This document shows, piece after piece, positions 1-9,344 of a stretch of 64,000 nt of DNA. The position numbers were made by a program, and so were the translations under genes. How positions within the stretch are numbered: the stretch's first letter is position 1; each line of letters starts with the position of its first letter. The DNA lies in NCBI GenBank assembly GCA_003153295.1, contig PLXY01000004.1:24726-88725 (forward strand), given 5' to 3'. This stretch comes from Parachlamydiales bacterium. GTDB taxonomy: Bacteria; Chlamydiota; Chlamydiia; Chlamydiales; Rhabdochlamydiaceae. The notes beneath the pieces are model-generated. The model searched no databases and was not told the DNA's origin. It worked only from the letters and a program-made list of their open reading frames with translations.

Positions 1-272
1 TTAATTCTAATCTATCGAGATTTGAGATCAGTCAATCTAAGGGTCATTTTGTTGTGATGTGGGATAAGATTGTTAAGCCTAATGCTGCAGTTCATAGCGC
101 GGTATTTTCCACAGCAACGCTAAACTGGTCTTTTCAACAGCTATCGCCTGGTGAGGTGCCATGTGCGAATGCTAACATGGCGTTTAATGAGTACGGTTAT
201 GGAGTTATCGCATGGGAAGCGATCATCAATGGCACACGGTATATCCAAGCAGCTGAACTCAGTTTACAGTAA
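1..272 (+). CDS. C-terminal end of a repeat protein (5' end outside window)
   Basis: The frame is open from base 3 to the TAA at 270-272 and has no start at its left edge, so this is the last 89 or so residues of a longer gene. The visible end reads like one and a half blades of a repeated unit: '[10 protein letters not shown]' and later '[20 protein letters not shown]', i.e. a G-x-x-V-x-x-W strand followed by a polar turn and an I-Q-A-A strand. Such units are typical of large exported beta-repeat proteins of environmental chlamydiae, but the family assignment is an inference from pattern. The stop lies 14 bases inside the 3' end of the convergent clpB gene. Confidence 0.6.
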   Translation, partial: NSNLSRFEISQSKGHFVVMWDKIVKPNAAVHSAVFSTATLNWSFQQLSPGEVPCANANMAFNEYGYGVIAWEAIINGTRYIQAAELSLQ

Positions 273-2844
273 AGGAAATTGCTCCCTCTTTCATTTTAAG
301 GTGTACGGTTTGTCGAGGCAGAATTTTGCCTTGGAGCACTGCACTAGAGAGCATGTTAACGATTTCATTCTGGATAAGCCGTTTTAAAGGTCGGGCGCCA
401 TAGATAGGATCGTATCCTTTTACAGCTAAATGAGCCAGAACGTCATGCGACCATTGGAGTTGAATATCTCGATCTAAAAGCCGCTGTTTCACATGGTTCA
501 GTTGGATTGTTGCAATCGCTTCCATATCTTTTTCCTGTAAAGGTAAGAAAGGAAGGATATCATCCAGGCGGTTGAGAAATTCCGGTCTAAAATGTTCTTG
601 CAGGATCGGTTCAAGGAATTGGAGAATTCCTTCTTTATTGATGGTCTTGGTGCGCAGGTGCGCTAATAGTTCCGCAGAACCTAGATTAGATGTCATGATG
701 AAAAGGGCATTCTTACAGTTCACTGTTCTGCCTTTACTGTCGGTGAGACGTCCATCATCAAAGATCTGCAGTAGGATATTGAAAACGTCAGGGTTTGCTT
801 TTTCAATTTCATCGAGGAGAACAACGCTATAAGGCCGACGGCGGATCGCTTCTGTGAGCTGTCCTCCTTCTTCATAACCTACATAGCCGGGAGGGGAGCC
901 GATCAGTTTGGACACGGTATGTTTTTCCATGTATTCCGACATGTCGAGCCGGATCATCGCTTCTTCTTGATTAAAGAGTTGGCGTGCGAGTGCTTTAGCG
1001 AGTTCTGTTTTCCCGACTCCAGTGGGTCCGACAAAGAGGAAAACTCCAACTGGTCTGTTCGGATCGCTAAGACCTGCGCGGGAACGGCGGATCGCTTCGC
1101 TGACAGCCTGGACAGCAAAAAGTTGGCCCACAACTGATTCACTCAAGACTTTTTCTAAGTTCATGAGTTTGGCCGCTTCTCCTTCGAGCATTTTCTGTAC
1201 CGGAACGCCTGTCCATTTGGAAACGATCAGGGCAATGAGCTGCTCATCGACTTCTTCTTGGAGGAGCCGCTCTTTTTGATCGCCAAGTTTTTTTTGGACT
1301 TCTTCCATCTCTTTTTGCAAAGCGGGAATCCGGCTATAGCGGATCTCCGCGACCTTGTTATAGTCGCCTGCGCGCTCGGCTTCTTCTTCTTGAAATTTGA
1401 ATTGTTCGAGTTTGTTTTTTTTATCTTTGAGTGAATCGATCAATTTTTTTTCTTCGTTCCAACGTTGTCGTAAGAGGCTGAGTTCTTCTTTGAGGCGGGC
1501 AATTTCTTTGGCCAGCTTTTCAATTTCGGCATGGGCTAGAGGAGAATCTTCTCGTTTTAAGGCTTCCTGTTTGACAATGAGGCTCGACAGTTCTCTTTCT
1601 TTTCGATCGATCGGAAGGGGAAGGCTTCCGAGCTGCATCCGGATTAAGCTGGCTGCCTCGTCGATCAAGTCAATGGCCTTATCGGGCAGCTGACGGTCCG
1701 TTATATAGCGGTGGGATAAAATAACGGCGGCGTGGATCGCAGCTTCGGTAATGCGCACACCATGAAAAATTTCATAACGCTCACGGAGGCCGCGTAAAAT
1801 GGCAATAGCGTCTTCTAAAGAAGGTTCTTCGACTAAAACGGTCTGAAAGCGGCGCTCTAATGCAGGATCTTTTTCGATGTATTTTTTATATTCATTTAAA
1901 GTTGTCGCTCCAACGCAATGAAGTGTTCCACGGGCAAGCGCGGGTTTAAGAAGGTTAGCGGCGTCCATGGCGCCTTCCGATGCGCCAGCTCCTATTAAAG
2001 TATGGACCTCATCGATAAATAGAATGATGTTTCCTTCGCTTTTTTCGACTTCACGCAAAATCCCCTTCAAACGCTCTTCAAATTCCCCGCGGTATTTGGT
2101 GCCAGCGATTAAACTACCCATATCAAGGGCGAAAAGCTGTCTCCCTTTCAGGGAATCCGGCACATCTCCTTGAATGATCCGCTGAGCAAGCCCTTCTGCT
2201 ATTGCAGTTTTTCCCACGCCCGGCTCGCCAATTAGCAGAGGATTGTTTTTTGTCCGCCGAGAAAGAACTTGCATGGTACGGAGGATTTCCTCGTCGCGGC
2301 CAATGACTGGGTCGAGTTTGCCTTCCCGAGCAAGCGCCGTCAGGTTTTTGCAATATTTATCGAGAGTTTGGAGGCTTTGTTCAGCAGTGGGTGAATCCAT
2401 ATGGCTATTTCCTCGGATTTCTTTGATTTTACGTTCTACATCTTGAATAGATAAGGCGGTTTTATTTTTCCAACTTACAAAAGGCTCTTTTCCTTTTTGC
2501 CAAAAAGCAAACAATAAGTGGTCGCTAGCAATGTAAGAGTCGTTCCACTTTTTGGCAATCGATTGAGCTTCTTGGAAGAGAGTTTGCAAGGAAGAAGAAA
2601 CAGCCGGTTGTTTAGGCGTTCCTTCATACGTAGGTAATTTTTTAAGCGCTTCTTCCAGTTTTTCCAGAAGTTCTTCTCTGCTCAGTTGGATTGAAGCTGC
2701 GAAGGTTGAAAAATACCCTTGAGGGTCATCAAAAAGAGCTTTCAGAAGATGAAATTCAGAGACCTCTGTATGATGCCTGGATTCTGCTTCTTCTATAGCT
2801 ATTTGGAGGGCGGAAGCGACAGCTTCTGTGAGTTGAGGATTCAT
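259..2844 (-). CDS. clpB: ATP-dependent disaggregase ClpB (Hsp104 family)
   Basis: An 861-residue AAA+ chaperone that, with DnaK, pulls polypeptides out of aggregates in the cytosol. An N-terminal Clp-N repeat domain (about 1-145) is followed by the first nucleotide-binding domain with Walker [10 protein letters not shown] at 206-214 and Walker B 'ILFIDEVH' near 275. A long coiled-coil middle domain (about 410-535) carries the heptad-rich Lys/Glu segment that separates ClpB from ClpA and ClpC. The second nucleotide-binding domain has Walker [10 protein letters not shown] at 606-614. The length is normal for ClpB (about 860). The ATG at 2844 is preceded by a GGGAGAAAAGG-type Shine-Dalgarno region. 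It is transcribed away from the kinase gene, and its 3' end overlaps the end of the convergent repeat-protein gene. Confidence 0.97.
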   Translation of the reverse strand: MNPQLTEAVASALQIAIEEAESRHHTEVSEFHLLKALFDDPQGYFSTFAASIQLSREELLEKLEEALKKLPTYEGTPKQPAVSSSLQTLFQEAQSIAKKWNDSYIASDHLLFAFWQKGKEPFVSWKNKTALSIQDVERKIKEIRGNSHMDSPTAEQSLQTLDKYCKNLTALAREGKLDPVIGRDEEILRTMQVLSRRTKNNPLLIGEPGVGKTAIAEGLAQRIIQGDVPDSLKGRQLFALDMGSLIAGTKYRGEFEERLKGILREVEKSEGNIILFIDEVHTLIGAGASEGAMDAANLLKPALARGTLHCVGATTLNEYKKYIEKDPALERRFQTVLVEEPSLEDAIAILRGLRERYEIFHGVRITEAAIHAAVILSHRYITDRQLPDKAIDLIDEAASLIRMQLGSLPLPIDRKERELSSLIVKQEALKREDSPLAHAEIEKLAKEIARLKEELSLLRQRWNEEKKLIDSLKDKKNKLEQFKFQEEEAERAGDYNKVAEIRYSRIPALQKEMEEVQKKLGDQKERLLQEEVDEQLIALIVSKWTGVPVQKMLEGEAAKLMNLEKVLSESVVGQLFAVQAVSEAIRRSRAGLSDPNRPVGVFLFVGPTGVGKTELAKALARQLFNQEEAMIRLDMSEYMEKHTVSKLIGSPPGYVGYEEGGQLTEAIRRRPYSVVLLDEIEKANPDVFNILLQIFDDGRLTDSKGRTVNCKNALFIMTSNLGSAELLAHLRTKTINKEGILQFLEPILQEHFRPEFLNRLDDILPFLPLQEKDMEAIATIQLNHVKQRLLDRDIQLQWSHDVLAHLAVKGYDPIYGARPLKRLIQNEIVNMLSSAVLQGKILPRQTVHLKMKEGAISFTVN

Positions 2845-3031
2845 CCTTTTCTCCCTTTATTCACAAATTTAGCAGATTAACCTGTCGAGTGCAAGATTTA
2901 TATCCTAAGTTGTTTAAATTCAGCGGAATATCGAATTTTTTGCTTTTTAAGAATTTAATTTAATTATCGATTTATAATAACTTTATTAACTTAAAATAAA
3001 TCATAAATTACATTATAATAATCGAATTAAT
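2845..3031. promoter_or_regulatory. AT-rich divergent promoter region between clpB and the kinase gene
   Basis: This 187-base gap between two divergent genes is strongly AT-rich. A TATAAT box lies at 3014-3019, about 13 bases before the ATG of the kinase gene, and there is no Shine-Dalgarno sequence before that ATG. If the box is used, the kinase message would be nearly leaderless. No clear -35 box stands out. No heat-shock CIRCE inverted repeat is visible upstream of clpB. Confidence 0.3.
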
Positions 3032-4798
3032 ATGACAAATTCATTACAAGCTCCAAACAATTCTAGGGTTTCTTTATCATCTACAGATGAAACGGAACGA
3101 CCGAGCCGTAAAAGGAGACAGCCCTCTAGATATCAAGACGGAGTAAAAGAACATGCGACGCAGAAGATAGTTGGACTTTCTAATATCAAACCTCCTATTC
3201 CTAAAACCTCTAAAACAGAAATTAAAAAACCGGTTTCTGTGGATCCTCCTGTCATAGCAAAAGAAGTTAAACAAGCTGTAGTTAGGATAAAGTTATTGCC
3301 CGTTGGGACCCCGGCTCCAAAACCTCCCGAAGTAGAATGTGCGGAATTGGTTTCTATAACTCATCCGTTTGAGACTGCTAAAAGGTACGTCCCCCATGTA
3401 CTTATTGGGGAAGGAACCTTTGGTAAAGTTTATCAAGGGTTCAGTGATAGAGGGTCTCCAATTGCAATCAAAGAACATGCTGATCAAAAAGATCGTTATT
3501 CATTAGCTGTTTCCGAGAGCGTTATTCTAACAGAGATAGATCGCCTTCAAGTCCCGCACCGACTTCATCTCCGAGATGTTTATGAAAAATTAGATCCTGT
3601 ACAGCGCGGAGCTTTTCATCGGACCATTGTGACCGATTTCATTCCAACACAGAATGTTCAGCGAAATCACTTATCCGATTATGGACTTTCCACACTGTTA
3701 TCAGAGAACGATTTTATTACGATCGCAAGACAATATCTGGAATTTTTAGCCCATTTAAGCAAGGCGCATATTATTCATGGCGATTTGAATCCCATGAATT
3801 CTGTCTTTGAGCTAGGTTGTCGTCACTTAACAGTATTAGATTATGGCATGGCCCATAAAGTGGGCGCACGTTTTTTAGATGTTTTTCAAACGAGCTATTA
3901 CCGAGCCCCTGAAGTTATTTTGAAAGGAGCCATTGACTGTTCAGTCGATACATGGAGCTTGGCCTGCATTTTATTTGAGCTTTATACAGGTCTTCCACTT
4001 TTTCCTGTTTTTGATCATCCAATAGACCTAAAAATCAGTTCAAACACACTGTTGCAAAAGATGGACCTCCAAATAGGTATGCCATACTATGATTTTCTTA
4101 AAAATTGTAGAGATGCATCCCTTTATTATAAATGGGGAGCGACGTCTTTGGAGTTTGTTAATCCTGAACCTTCCTTCCCACCCTTCCCGTGGAAAGCGGC
4201 CATCAAGTATGCTAGCTATAAAAGAGGTGTAAGTGATGACACAACAAATGAGATTATTGAATTGCTCGATAAAATGTTGAGATATGAAAAGAGAGCCTCA
4301 CCTGATGAGCTTCTAACTTCATCCCTTTTCCAAAGAGATATCTCCTTTCATTTGTCTGATGAGTTTTCTCCGCAGGACGTCATCGAGATTTATTCCTTTA
4401 CTGAAGTTATGTTCCAAACCGCCAATGGCGGGATTTTTCCTAAGCCGATTTTTGAACTGGATAAAAAGCAACTCATCACAAGAAATTGTTTTCATATTCC
4501 TCGAGATCCTCAAGATCAATATTTTGTTAGTGTAATAAGACCTGGTGCCATTTATCTTCCTCAGATCTGTGAGCTGAAAGAAGGCGAAACATTGTCTTTC
4601 AAATTCGTAGAAAATGTTGTACCTGTGACCCCGCTGGTTGAAACTTCAGAAGATCCTTTTCCTCCCATGCCACCTGAGCTTTCAGAGGCTTCCCCTTTTA
4701 GTTCTGAACCTGTGAGCGACGAGTGGTCTTTATTTGGAGATATTATCCGTGAGGCAAACGTTATTGGTTCGGATTCATTTGAGCCTGTGGAGCTCTAA
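3032..4798 (+). CDS. Eukaryotic-type (CMGC/DYRK-HIPK-like) protein kinase, predicted effector
   Basis: A 588-residue protein with a kinase domain at about 118-425. Visible motifs are the glycine loop GEGTFGKV (126-133), the ATP-anchoring Lys147 in 'IAIKEH', a candidate helix-C Glu168, the catalytic loop HGDLNPMN (249-256), the metal loop DYG (270-272), 'YYRAPE' (289-294) and 'VDTWSLACI'. The 'YRAPEVILKG' and 'WSLACILFELYTGLPLFP' segments follow the CMGC pattern rather than that of bacterial PknB/PknD kinases, and there is no transmembrane segment. The loop is altered: HRD reads HGD and the usual Lys in DLKPxN is Asn253, so activity is likely but may be reduced or specialised. The N-terminal 115 residues are basic, Pro/Ser-rich and probably disordered. 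The C-terminal 150 residues are unrecognised. Its stop overlaps the convergent gene by 38 bases. A role as a secreted host-directed kinase is inference. Confidence 0.8.
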   Translation: MTNSLQAPNNSRVSLSSTDETERPSRKRRQPSRYQDGVKEHATQKIVGLSNIKPPIPKTSKTEIKKPVSVDPPVIAKEVKQAVVRIKLLPVGTPAPKPPEVECAELVSITHPFETAKRYVPHVLIGEGTFGKVYQGFSDRGSPIAIKEHADQKDRYSLAVSESVILTEIDRLQVPHRLHLRDVYEKLDPVQRGAFHRTIVTDFIPTQNVQRNHLSDYGLSTLLSENDFITIARQYLEFLAHLSKAHIIHGDLNPMNSVFELGCRHLTVLDYGMAHKVGARFLDVFQTSYYRAPEVILKGAIDCSVDTWSLACILFELYTGLPLFPVFDHPIDLKISSNTLLQKMDLQIGMPYYDFLKNCRDASLYYKWGATSLEFVNPEPSFPPFPWKAAIKYASYKRGVSDDTTNEIIELLDKMLRYEKRASPDELLTSSLFQRDISFHLSDEFSPQDVIEIYSFTEVMFQTANGGIFPKPIFELDKKQLITRNCFHIPRDPQDQYFVSVIRPGAIYLPQICELKEGETLSFKFVENVVPVTPLVETSEDPFPPMPPELSEASPFSSEPVSDEWSLFGDIIREANVIGSDSFEPVEL

Positions 4799-5246
4799 CC
4801 ATCTTAGCAGTGACGCTGACATTAGTCAGGGAATTGGTGATCTTAGAGGGATAATTAGGATCGTCGCTCTGTTCAATTTTAATGGCAATCGGTGTAAGCC
4901 AAAAGACCGTCTTTGAACGATCCGTCAGTGCAACTTCATAAATAGATCCATCGCTGAACATCAACTGGGCGCCGCTCTGCATATTTTGCTGAAGATAAAT
5001 CTGTTGAGAAGCGGCCGGAGTGACCGGAGTGATAGGGGGGTTGTTCATTGCTTTGAGCACGAACTTATCATTAATCCAGCTTTCTAATTCTTTTTTCTGC
5101 GTCTCCGAAAGGCCTGCAACGCCTGTTTTTTTTTGCTCATCCACTGACATCACTTCACTCAACCGCATGGTTCCTAAAAGTTTGGTTGAATAAAAAACTG
5201 CAGCAGCACAAATGACAATGGCCGAAATAGCGCGGATCGGATGCAT
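4761..5246 (-). CDS. Single-pass membrane protein of unknown function
   Basis: I do not recognise this 161-residue protein. I chose the ATG at 5246 because AGGAAG lies about 7 bases upstream of it; a longer reading to 5297 has no such site. Residues about 4-25 ('IRAISAIVICAAAVFYSTKL') form one hydrophobic segment, so the protein is anchored or exported with an uncleaved signal. The rest is soluble and polar, with a Pro/Gln-rich stretch in the middle, and ends in a short hydrophilic tail. It follows the transglutaminase-like gene on the same strand (57 bases apart) and may be cotranscribed with it. Confidence 0.65.
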   Translation of the reverse strand: MHPIRAISAIVICAAAVFYSTKLLGTMRLSEVMSVDEQKKTGVAGLSETQKKELESWINDKFVLKAMNNPPITPVTPAASQQIYLQQNMQSGAQLMFSDGSIYEVALTDRSKTVFWLTPIAIKIEQSDDPNYPSKITNSLTNVSVTAKMVRAPQAQMNPNQ

Positions 5247-5302
5247 GGAACTTCCTGGGTATAGTCGTCTTTTAAAAAAAACATTTGAATATTGCAAGAG
5301 CT

Positions 5303-6826
5303 TTATGCTGAAGGCTCAGGAGAAATGCGGCGGAGATGGTTGCAGAGTCCTCTAAGGGCTTTGCATTTGTGCTGGCGGGATTCGAGAATCTTCTCGGCGA
5401 TCCGCACGTGATGCCAGGCCTTGTTATAATCGAGTCTTTGGAGAGAAAGAATGGAGAGATAGTATTCCACAATGCAGTTTGTCGGATCAATCTGGTGATG
5501 GAGCTCAAGAGTCTGCTGAGCCTCATGGTGGCGGCCGAGCTGGAGCCAAGTGACGGCAAGCTGTAGAATTCCTGCACGGAAACGGGGATATTTTTTGAGA
5601 ACTTTTTGGAGGTTTTTTTGTTTTTCGATAATGGACTCTCTTTTTTCATCAACATGCAGAAAAACAGCTCGTAATCCTTCGATATCCACACGGCCTTCGA
5701 GATAATCTTCCGGGACTGTTTCAGGGGAGACAGCCCAGTCGTATGTGCTTCCTTTTAGCATCTCCAAAAGAGCTTTTCCTTCTTTTTTCTTTCCCACAAA
5801 AAGATAGTTTAGGCCTAAGAAAAAGCTGATCAGAGGATCTTCCTCTCCCACATAAAGGCGGGCTTTTTCATAAAGTTCAACGGCCTTCTGATGATCTTTT
5901 TGTCCCCAAGCCACGGAAGCTTGGTTGAAATAGGCCATCCCAATGACTTCTTTCATGTTCCGTTCATCTAAACGGCGTGTGTCGATTCCTAAATAGGTAT
6001 CCGTGGGAAGATTGATCCCTCGTGCCGTCGTCTCGATGTTAATAACTTGGAGCCCTTTTCGATATCTCACGTAGATGTGACCGGGCGGTGTGATAATCTC
6101 TAAAGGAAGTCCCATCCGCTGAGCCAAACACAGATAGAGAATCGAGACACCCAAGCAGACTCCCTCGCGGCTGTCCATTACAGAGGGTAAAAAAGTATAA
6201 AGATCGATGTCTTTGGCATAGAGGGAATGAGGGGGAAAACGGAACTTCATCTCTTGGAAGATGAACCTGTTGATTTCACGGATATAATCCTCAGGAGATG
6301 AGTTTTGAGGCAGCCGGGCTAAAATCTGTAGAGCAATCAGGTCAAGACCTGCTTCATATTGACGGATATCCTCGATATTTTCATTGAATTGCTCAATGAG
6401 CAGTCCTCGGCTGAGGTCGATTTCATGCGGTTGCAAAGACCGTAGCTGTTCACGAGTCCAAATTTGATGCCCTTTCAAAAAGCGATTGGCGAGTCGTCCG
6501 CCTAAATCTTCGATGGCATTGAGCTGTACGGAAGAAAGTTTGACAGGTTTTTCAAAATTCTGTCTTGTCACCAGAGAGATCACGGACTGAATATCAAAAA
6601 CAGGAAGAGTGACTTGTGCTCCACTTTTATGGACTTTTCCTCCTGACAAAAGATGCCAAGCTTGGCTGAGGGCTTTATGCCCTTCTTCTGTATCGGAATA
6701 GAGTTCATAAAAGGCTAAATGCTCTGAAACGGACAGGGGATCTAAGCTGCTCAGGCGGGATTTTAAAAAGAGATCCTCTCCATGTAGCAAAAGGGGAAGG
6801 AAGAAGAGTAAAATCCATCGTTTCAT
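5303..6826 (-). CDS. Exported transglutaminase-like (SirB1-type) protein with TPR repeats
   Basis: A 507-residue protein with an N-terminal signal peptide ('ILLFFLPLLLHG', residues 4-16). A transglutaminase-like core lies at about 165-270: 'SREGVCLGVSILYLCLAQRMG' gives a nucleophile-like Cys224 and 'ITPPGHIYVRY' a His250, the arrangement of the SirB1/Transglut_core2 family. The C-terminal half (about 290-500) is built of helix pairs that read as TPR-like repeats, for example 'ASVAWGQKDHQKAVELYEKA'. The family is conserved among chlamydiae and many other bacteria, but its substrate is unknown. Export suggests a periplasmic or secreted role. ATG at 6826 directly precedes the signal peptide. Confidence 0.75.
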   Translation of the reverse strand: MKRWILLFFLPLLLHGEDLFLKSRLSSLDPLSVSEHLAFYELYSDTEEGHKALSQAWHLLSGGKVHKSGAQVTLPVFDIQSVISLVTRQNFEKPVKLSSVQLNAIEDLGGRLANRFLKGHQIWTREQLRSLQPHEIDLSRGLLIEQFNENIEDIRQYEAGLDLIALQILARLPQNSSPEDYIREINRFIFQEMKFRFPPHSLYAKDIDLYTFLPSVMDSREGVCLGVSILYLCLAQRMGLPLEIITPPGHIYVRYRKGLQVINIETTARGINLPTDTYLGIDTRRLDERNMKEVIGMAYFNQASVAWGQKDHQKAVELYEKARLYVGEEDPLISFFLGLNYLFVGKKKEGKALLEMLKGSTYDWAVSPETVPEDYLEGRVDIEGLRAVFLHVDEKRESIIEKQKNLQKVLKKYPRFRAGILQLAVTWLQLGRHHEAQQTLELHHQIDPTNCIVEYYLSILSLQRLDYNKAWHHVRIAEKILESRQHKCKALRGLCNHLRRISPEPSA

Positions 6827-6862
6827 ATGGCGATGATAGATTTATTTGGAGGGGAATTCAAT

Positions 6863-8308
6863 TTAAAAAAGTTCGTCTATGACGAGCTGATTGTCAACCG
6901 CGCTAAGATAAGCTGAATTTGGAGTAGCTCCGTAGGGAGTGATCAGCGTTGTGAAGAGAGCTTTTTTTGTCCGGGTCTTCGCCCGAAAGGCTTCTTTTTT
7001 GCTTTGCAATTCGTGCGCATATGATGTGGAAACTACATAGGGAGCATTGCAAAATTTAATTTCACAAAGATTGATGCATTGATCGGCCCGGTCGATCACG
7101 AGATCAATTTCACTCCTTTTCTTGCCTTGAACCGTTGATTTCCAGTACCCGGCTTGTGTGCTGACTCCTCCTATTTTCAAAGCATCCTTAATTTTATGGA
7201 CATGCTTGAGGCAAAGACTCTCAAAAGCTAGCCCTGCCCAAATCAACCATTTAGATGAACCCGACTGTTTGATCCAATAATCGCTATCATCTCCGCGCAA
7301 GATGCTGCTTTTTATGGGATCGATCCAGTTTAGATAAAACAGGCTATATTCATCGGAGAGGATATACTTTGCTGCTCGACTTTTCTTTTCTACCTCGTTG
7401 ACGAGGGTAATAAAGTCCGATTCTTCAAGTTCTCTCAAAATTTTAGATGAACGACCGCCCTTGTGTAATTTAGCTGCCTTGAAAAGTTCGGCACTTTCCA
7501 TCCCATGTCTTTTATTTGCTAAAGCTTTAATCAGTTCAATATGGGGTTCAGGATGCTTGAAAAGAGAATAGAAGAGTTTATGGAACTCCCCGATAAGGGG
7601 GGATTGCGGAGTAAAACAGAGAGATTGAATGCATTGCGCAGAAGAAGAAGCCGGTTTAACCAAAGAGAGGTATTTAGGCACGCCCCCCGTCACCATGTAG
7701 ATTTCGCATATTTGCTTGTGTGTTAATGCAATTCCTTTTGATTGGAGAAATTGCTTCGCTTCAGACAAAGAAAAGGGTCTTAGTCTTAAATGCGCACTGA
7801 GTCTTCCATAAAGCCCTCCTTTGTGGTTCAAGATTTGATGGATCATCCAGGAGGCAGAAGAGCCGCTAACGATAAGAAGGACTTGAGGCATACGGGAGAA
7901 ATGTCTATTCCAAAAATACTCCAGTGCAGATAGAAATCTCGATTTAGGGGAAGCTAGCCAAGGAAGTTCATCAAAAAAAATGGTAATTTTTTGATTGTTT
8001 TGAATTTCATCTAATGCGTCTTTTAAGCGAAGAAATGCTTCTTCCCAATTTTTAGGAGGCTTGATCTTTCCTTCTTTTTTGAATAGTCCGCAAAGTTCAT
8101 GATGGAAACGAAGAAGTTGTTCTTTTGTTGTCGCTGTTGCAGATCCTGTGACCTCAAAAAAAATGCCTTTGTTTCTAAAAAATTCAGTAACGAGATAAGT
8201 TTTTCCTACCCGCCTTCTTCCATAGATAGCGAGAAACTCTGCCTGCTTAGACCCATAAAGCCTTTGTAGAAGCTCAAGTTCTTCACGTCTTCCTATGATA
8301 TTTCCCAT
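6863..8308 (-). CDS. AAA ATPase with C-terminal PD-(D/E)XK-like nuclease domain (ATPase_2/DUF234 family)
   Basis: The N-terminus 'GRREELELLQRLY' followed by Walker A 'YGRRRVGKTYL', Walker B 'ITIFFDELPWL' and a sensor-like 'LLIVSGSSASWM' is the signature of the archaeal-type ATPase family PF01637. A winged-helix region follows (about 280-345). The C-terminal domain (about 350-480, DUF234-type) contains 'EIDLVID' and 'LCEIKF', which match the D...ExK core of PD-(D/E)XK nucleases. The product is about 481 residues from the ATG at 8308; the longer reading to 8338 would need TTG and would run into an inverted repeat. These proteins occur in scattered copies in bacteria and archaea. Their role is uncertain and often suspected to be linked to mobile DNA. 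It stands directly downstream of a palindrome array at 8327-8417. Confidence 0.8.
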   Translation of the reverse strand: MGNIIGRREELELLQRLYGSKQAEFLAIYGRRRVGKTYLVTEFFRNKGIFFEVTGSATATTKEQLLRFHHELCGLFKKEGKIKPPKNWEEAFLRLKDALDEIQNNQKITIFFDELPWLASPKSRFLSALEYFWNRHFSRMPQVLLIVSGSSASWMIHQILNHKGGLYGRLSAHLRLRPFSLSEAKQFLQSKGIALTHKQICEIYMVTGGVPKYLSLVKPASSSAQCIQSLCFTPQSPLIGEFHKLFYSLFKHPEPHIELIKALANKRHGMESAELFKAAKLHKGGRSSKILRELEESDFITLVNEVEKKSRAAKYILSDEYSLFYLNWIDPIKSSILRGDDSDYWIKQSGSSKWLIWAGLAFESLCLKHVHKIKDALKIGGVSTQAGYWKSTVQGKKRSEIDLVIDRADQCINLCEIKFCNAPYVVSTSYAHELQSKKEAFRAKTRTKKALFTTLITPYGATPNSAYLSAVDNQLVIDELF

Positions 8309-8326
8309 ATATCTTAAGAATATAGT

Positions 8327-8417
8327 ACTTGGGGGCAATTTTCAAGTTAATTTCGCCCCCAAGTTGTTAAAATGACCGAGTTGGGGGCTGTTTTTGATTC
8401 AAATCAGCCCCCAACTC
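8327..8417. repeat. Array of four alternating TTGGGGGC/GCCCCCAA half-sites (two stem-loops)
   Basis: ACTTGGGGGC (8327-8336) pairs perfectly with GCCCCCAAGT (8355-8364). GAGTTGGGGGCTG (8378-8390) pairs perfectly with CAGCCCCCAACTC (8405-8417). The inner two arms can also pair with each other, so four half-sites alternate in orientation at roughly 25-base spacing. They sit 19 bases before the start codon of the ATPase/nuclease gene and between it and the frameshifted methyltransferase. They could be an operator, paired terminators or a REP-like recognition element for the downstream ATPase. Confidence 0.7.
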
Positions 8418-8470
8418 CCCTAATTGCATGATTTTTTGTCTTGTAATCGTTTTTATGTATAATTATCTTT

Positions 8471-9287
8471 TTAAGAAGGCGATTTAATCGCTTGGGTTAA
8501 GAAAACACCAATCAGCTCATGAAGTCCATCAGTTTTTATGAGAGGAGCCAATTCAGTTGCGAGTTCTTTTTGGAGTTTTTGCACCTGTAAGGGGAGCAAG
8601 TTTTTCAAGATTTCCTCGAGATCCATGTGACCATAGAGAATCAAACCATTCTTTAGCTGAGGTATGGACATGATCGGTCTCATGAGGGATGATTTTAATC
8701 TCTTTGAATCCTGCGCTAGAAAGTGTTTCATGGATAAACGCTTCATTTTCGAAGTGATGCAGCGTTACTTTGTCGTATCCTAAGCTTGCGATCTTTTCAC
8801 GAAAAAGCCGTAAGCAAGGACTTTTTCCTTGAAAAGTTGTTAGGAATAACTTCCCCTGAGGTTTTAGTACTCGGAAAAATTCTTTTAAAGCTAAGTCAAC
8901 ATAAGGGAAAAAGAAAACCCCAAATCCACAGAAAATATAATCAAAGCTATTATCTGGAAAATCTAAATTTTCGGCGTCCATTTGAAGAACTTCAATGGAA
9001 GGTGCATGTTTTTCTCGCTTGAGCTCTTTACGGGTTTGTTCCACCATATTGTGACTCAAGTCAATTCCCACTACTGAGCTATGGGGCCCAGCGGCTTTAG
9101 CGGCTCTTTTGAGAATAGCTCCTCGCCCAGTAGCCACATCTAATATCTTAACGCCAGAAGAAATAGTAGCGAGCTCAACAAGTTTTTCAGCAAAATACTC
9201 GAAATAGGAACTACTGCCCTGACCGTAGGTTTCAGCTGAACGATCGAAAATTCCCCGAATCCAATTTTTATAGGCTGAAGCTTCCAT
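8471..9287 (-). pseudogene. SAM-dependent methyltransferase (UbiE/COQ5-like), frameshifted near its 3' end
   Basis: The main frame encodes a class I methyltransferase. Motif I is 'ILDVATGRGAIL', followed by the acidic residue of 'VVGIDLS', then 'QMDAENLDFPDNSFDYIFCGFG' split over motifs II and III, and 'VLKPQGKLFLTTF'. From the ATG at 9287 the frame runs to about 8553, ending in an unlikely basic tail after 'LEKLAPL'. The next frame continues as 'LPLQVQKLQKELATELAP' down to the stop at 8471 and looks like the natural helical C-terminus. Removing one base of the G4 run at 8591-8594 (plus strand) joins the two into one protein of about 271 residues. This is either a real inactivating frameshift or a sequencing error. 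The substrate is unknown. Confidence 0.75.
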
Positions 9288-9344
9288 CGAAAGCAATTTT
9301 ACTAGATTTGTCTTTTTCGGAGAGGTTTAAAAATTAAATTTTAT

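Noticed and set aside
5272..5691. 139-residue minus-strand frame
   Set aside because: Lies wholly inside the transglutaminase-like gene in another frame with poor composition.
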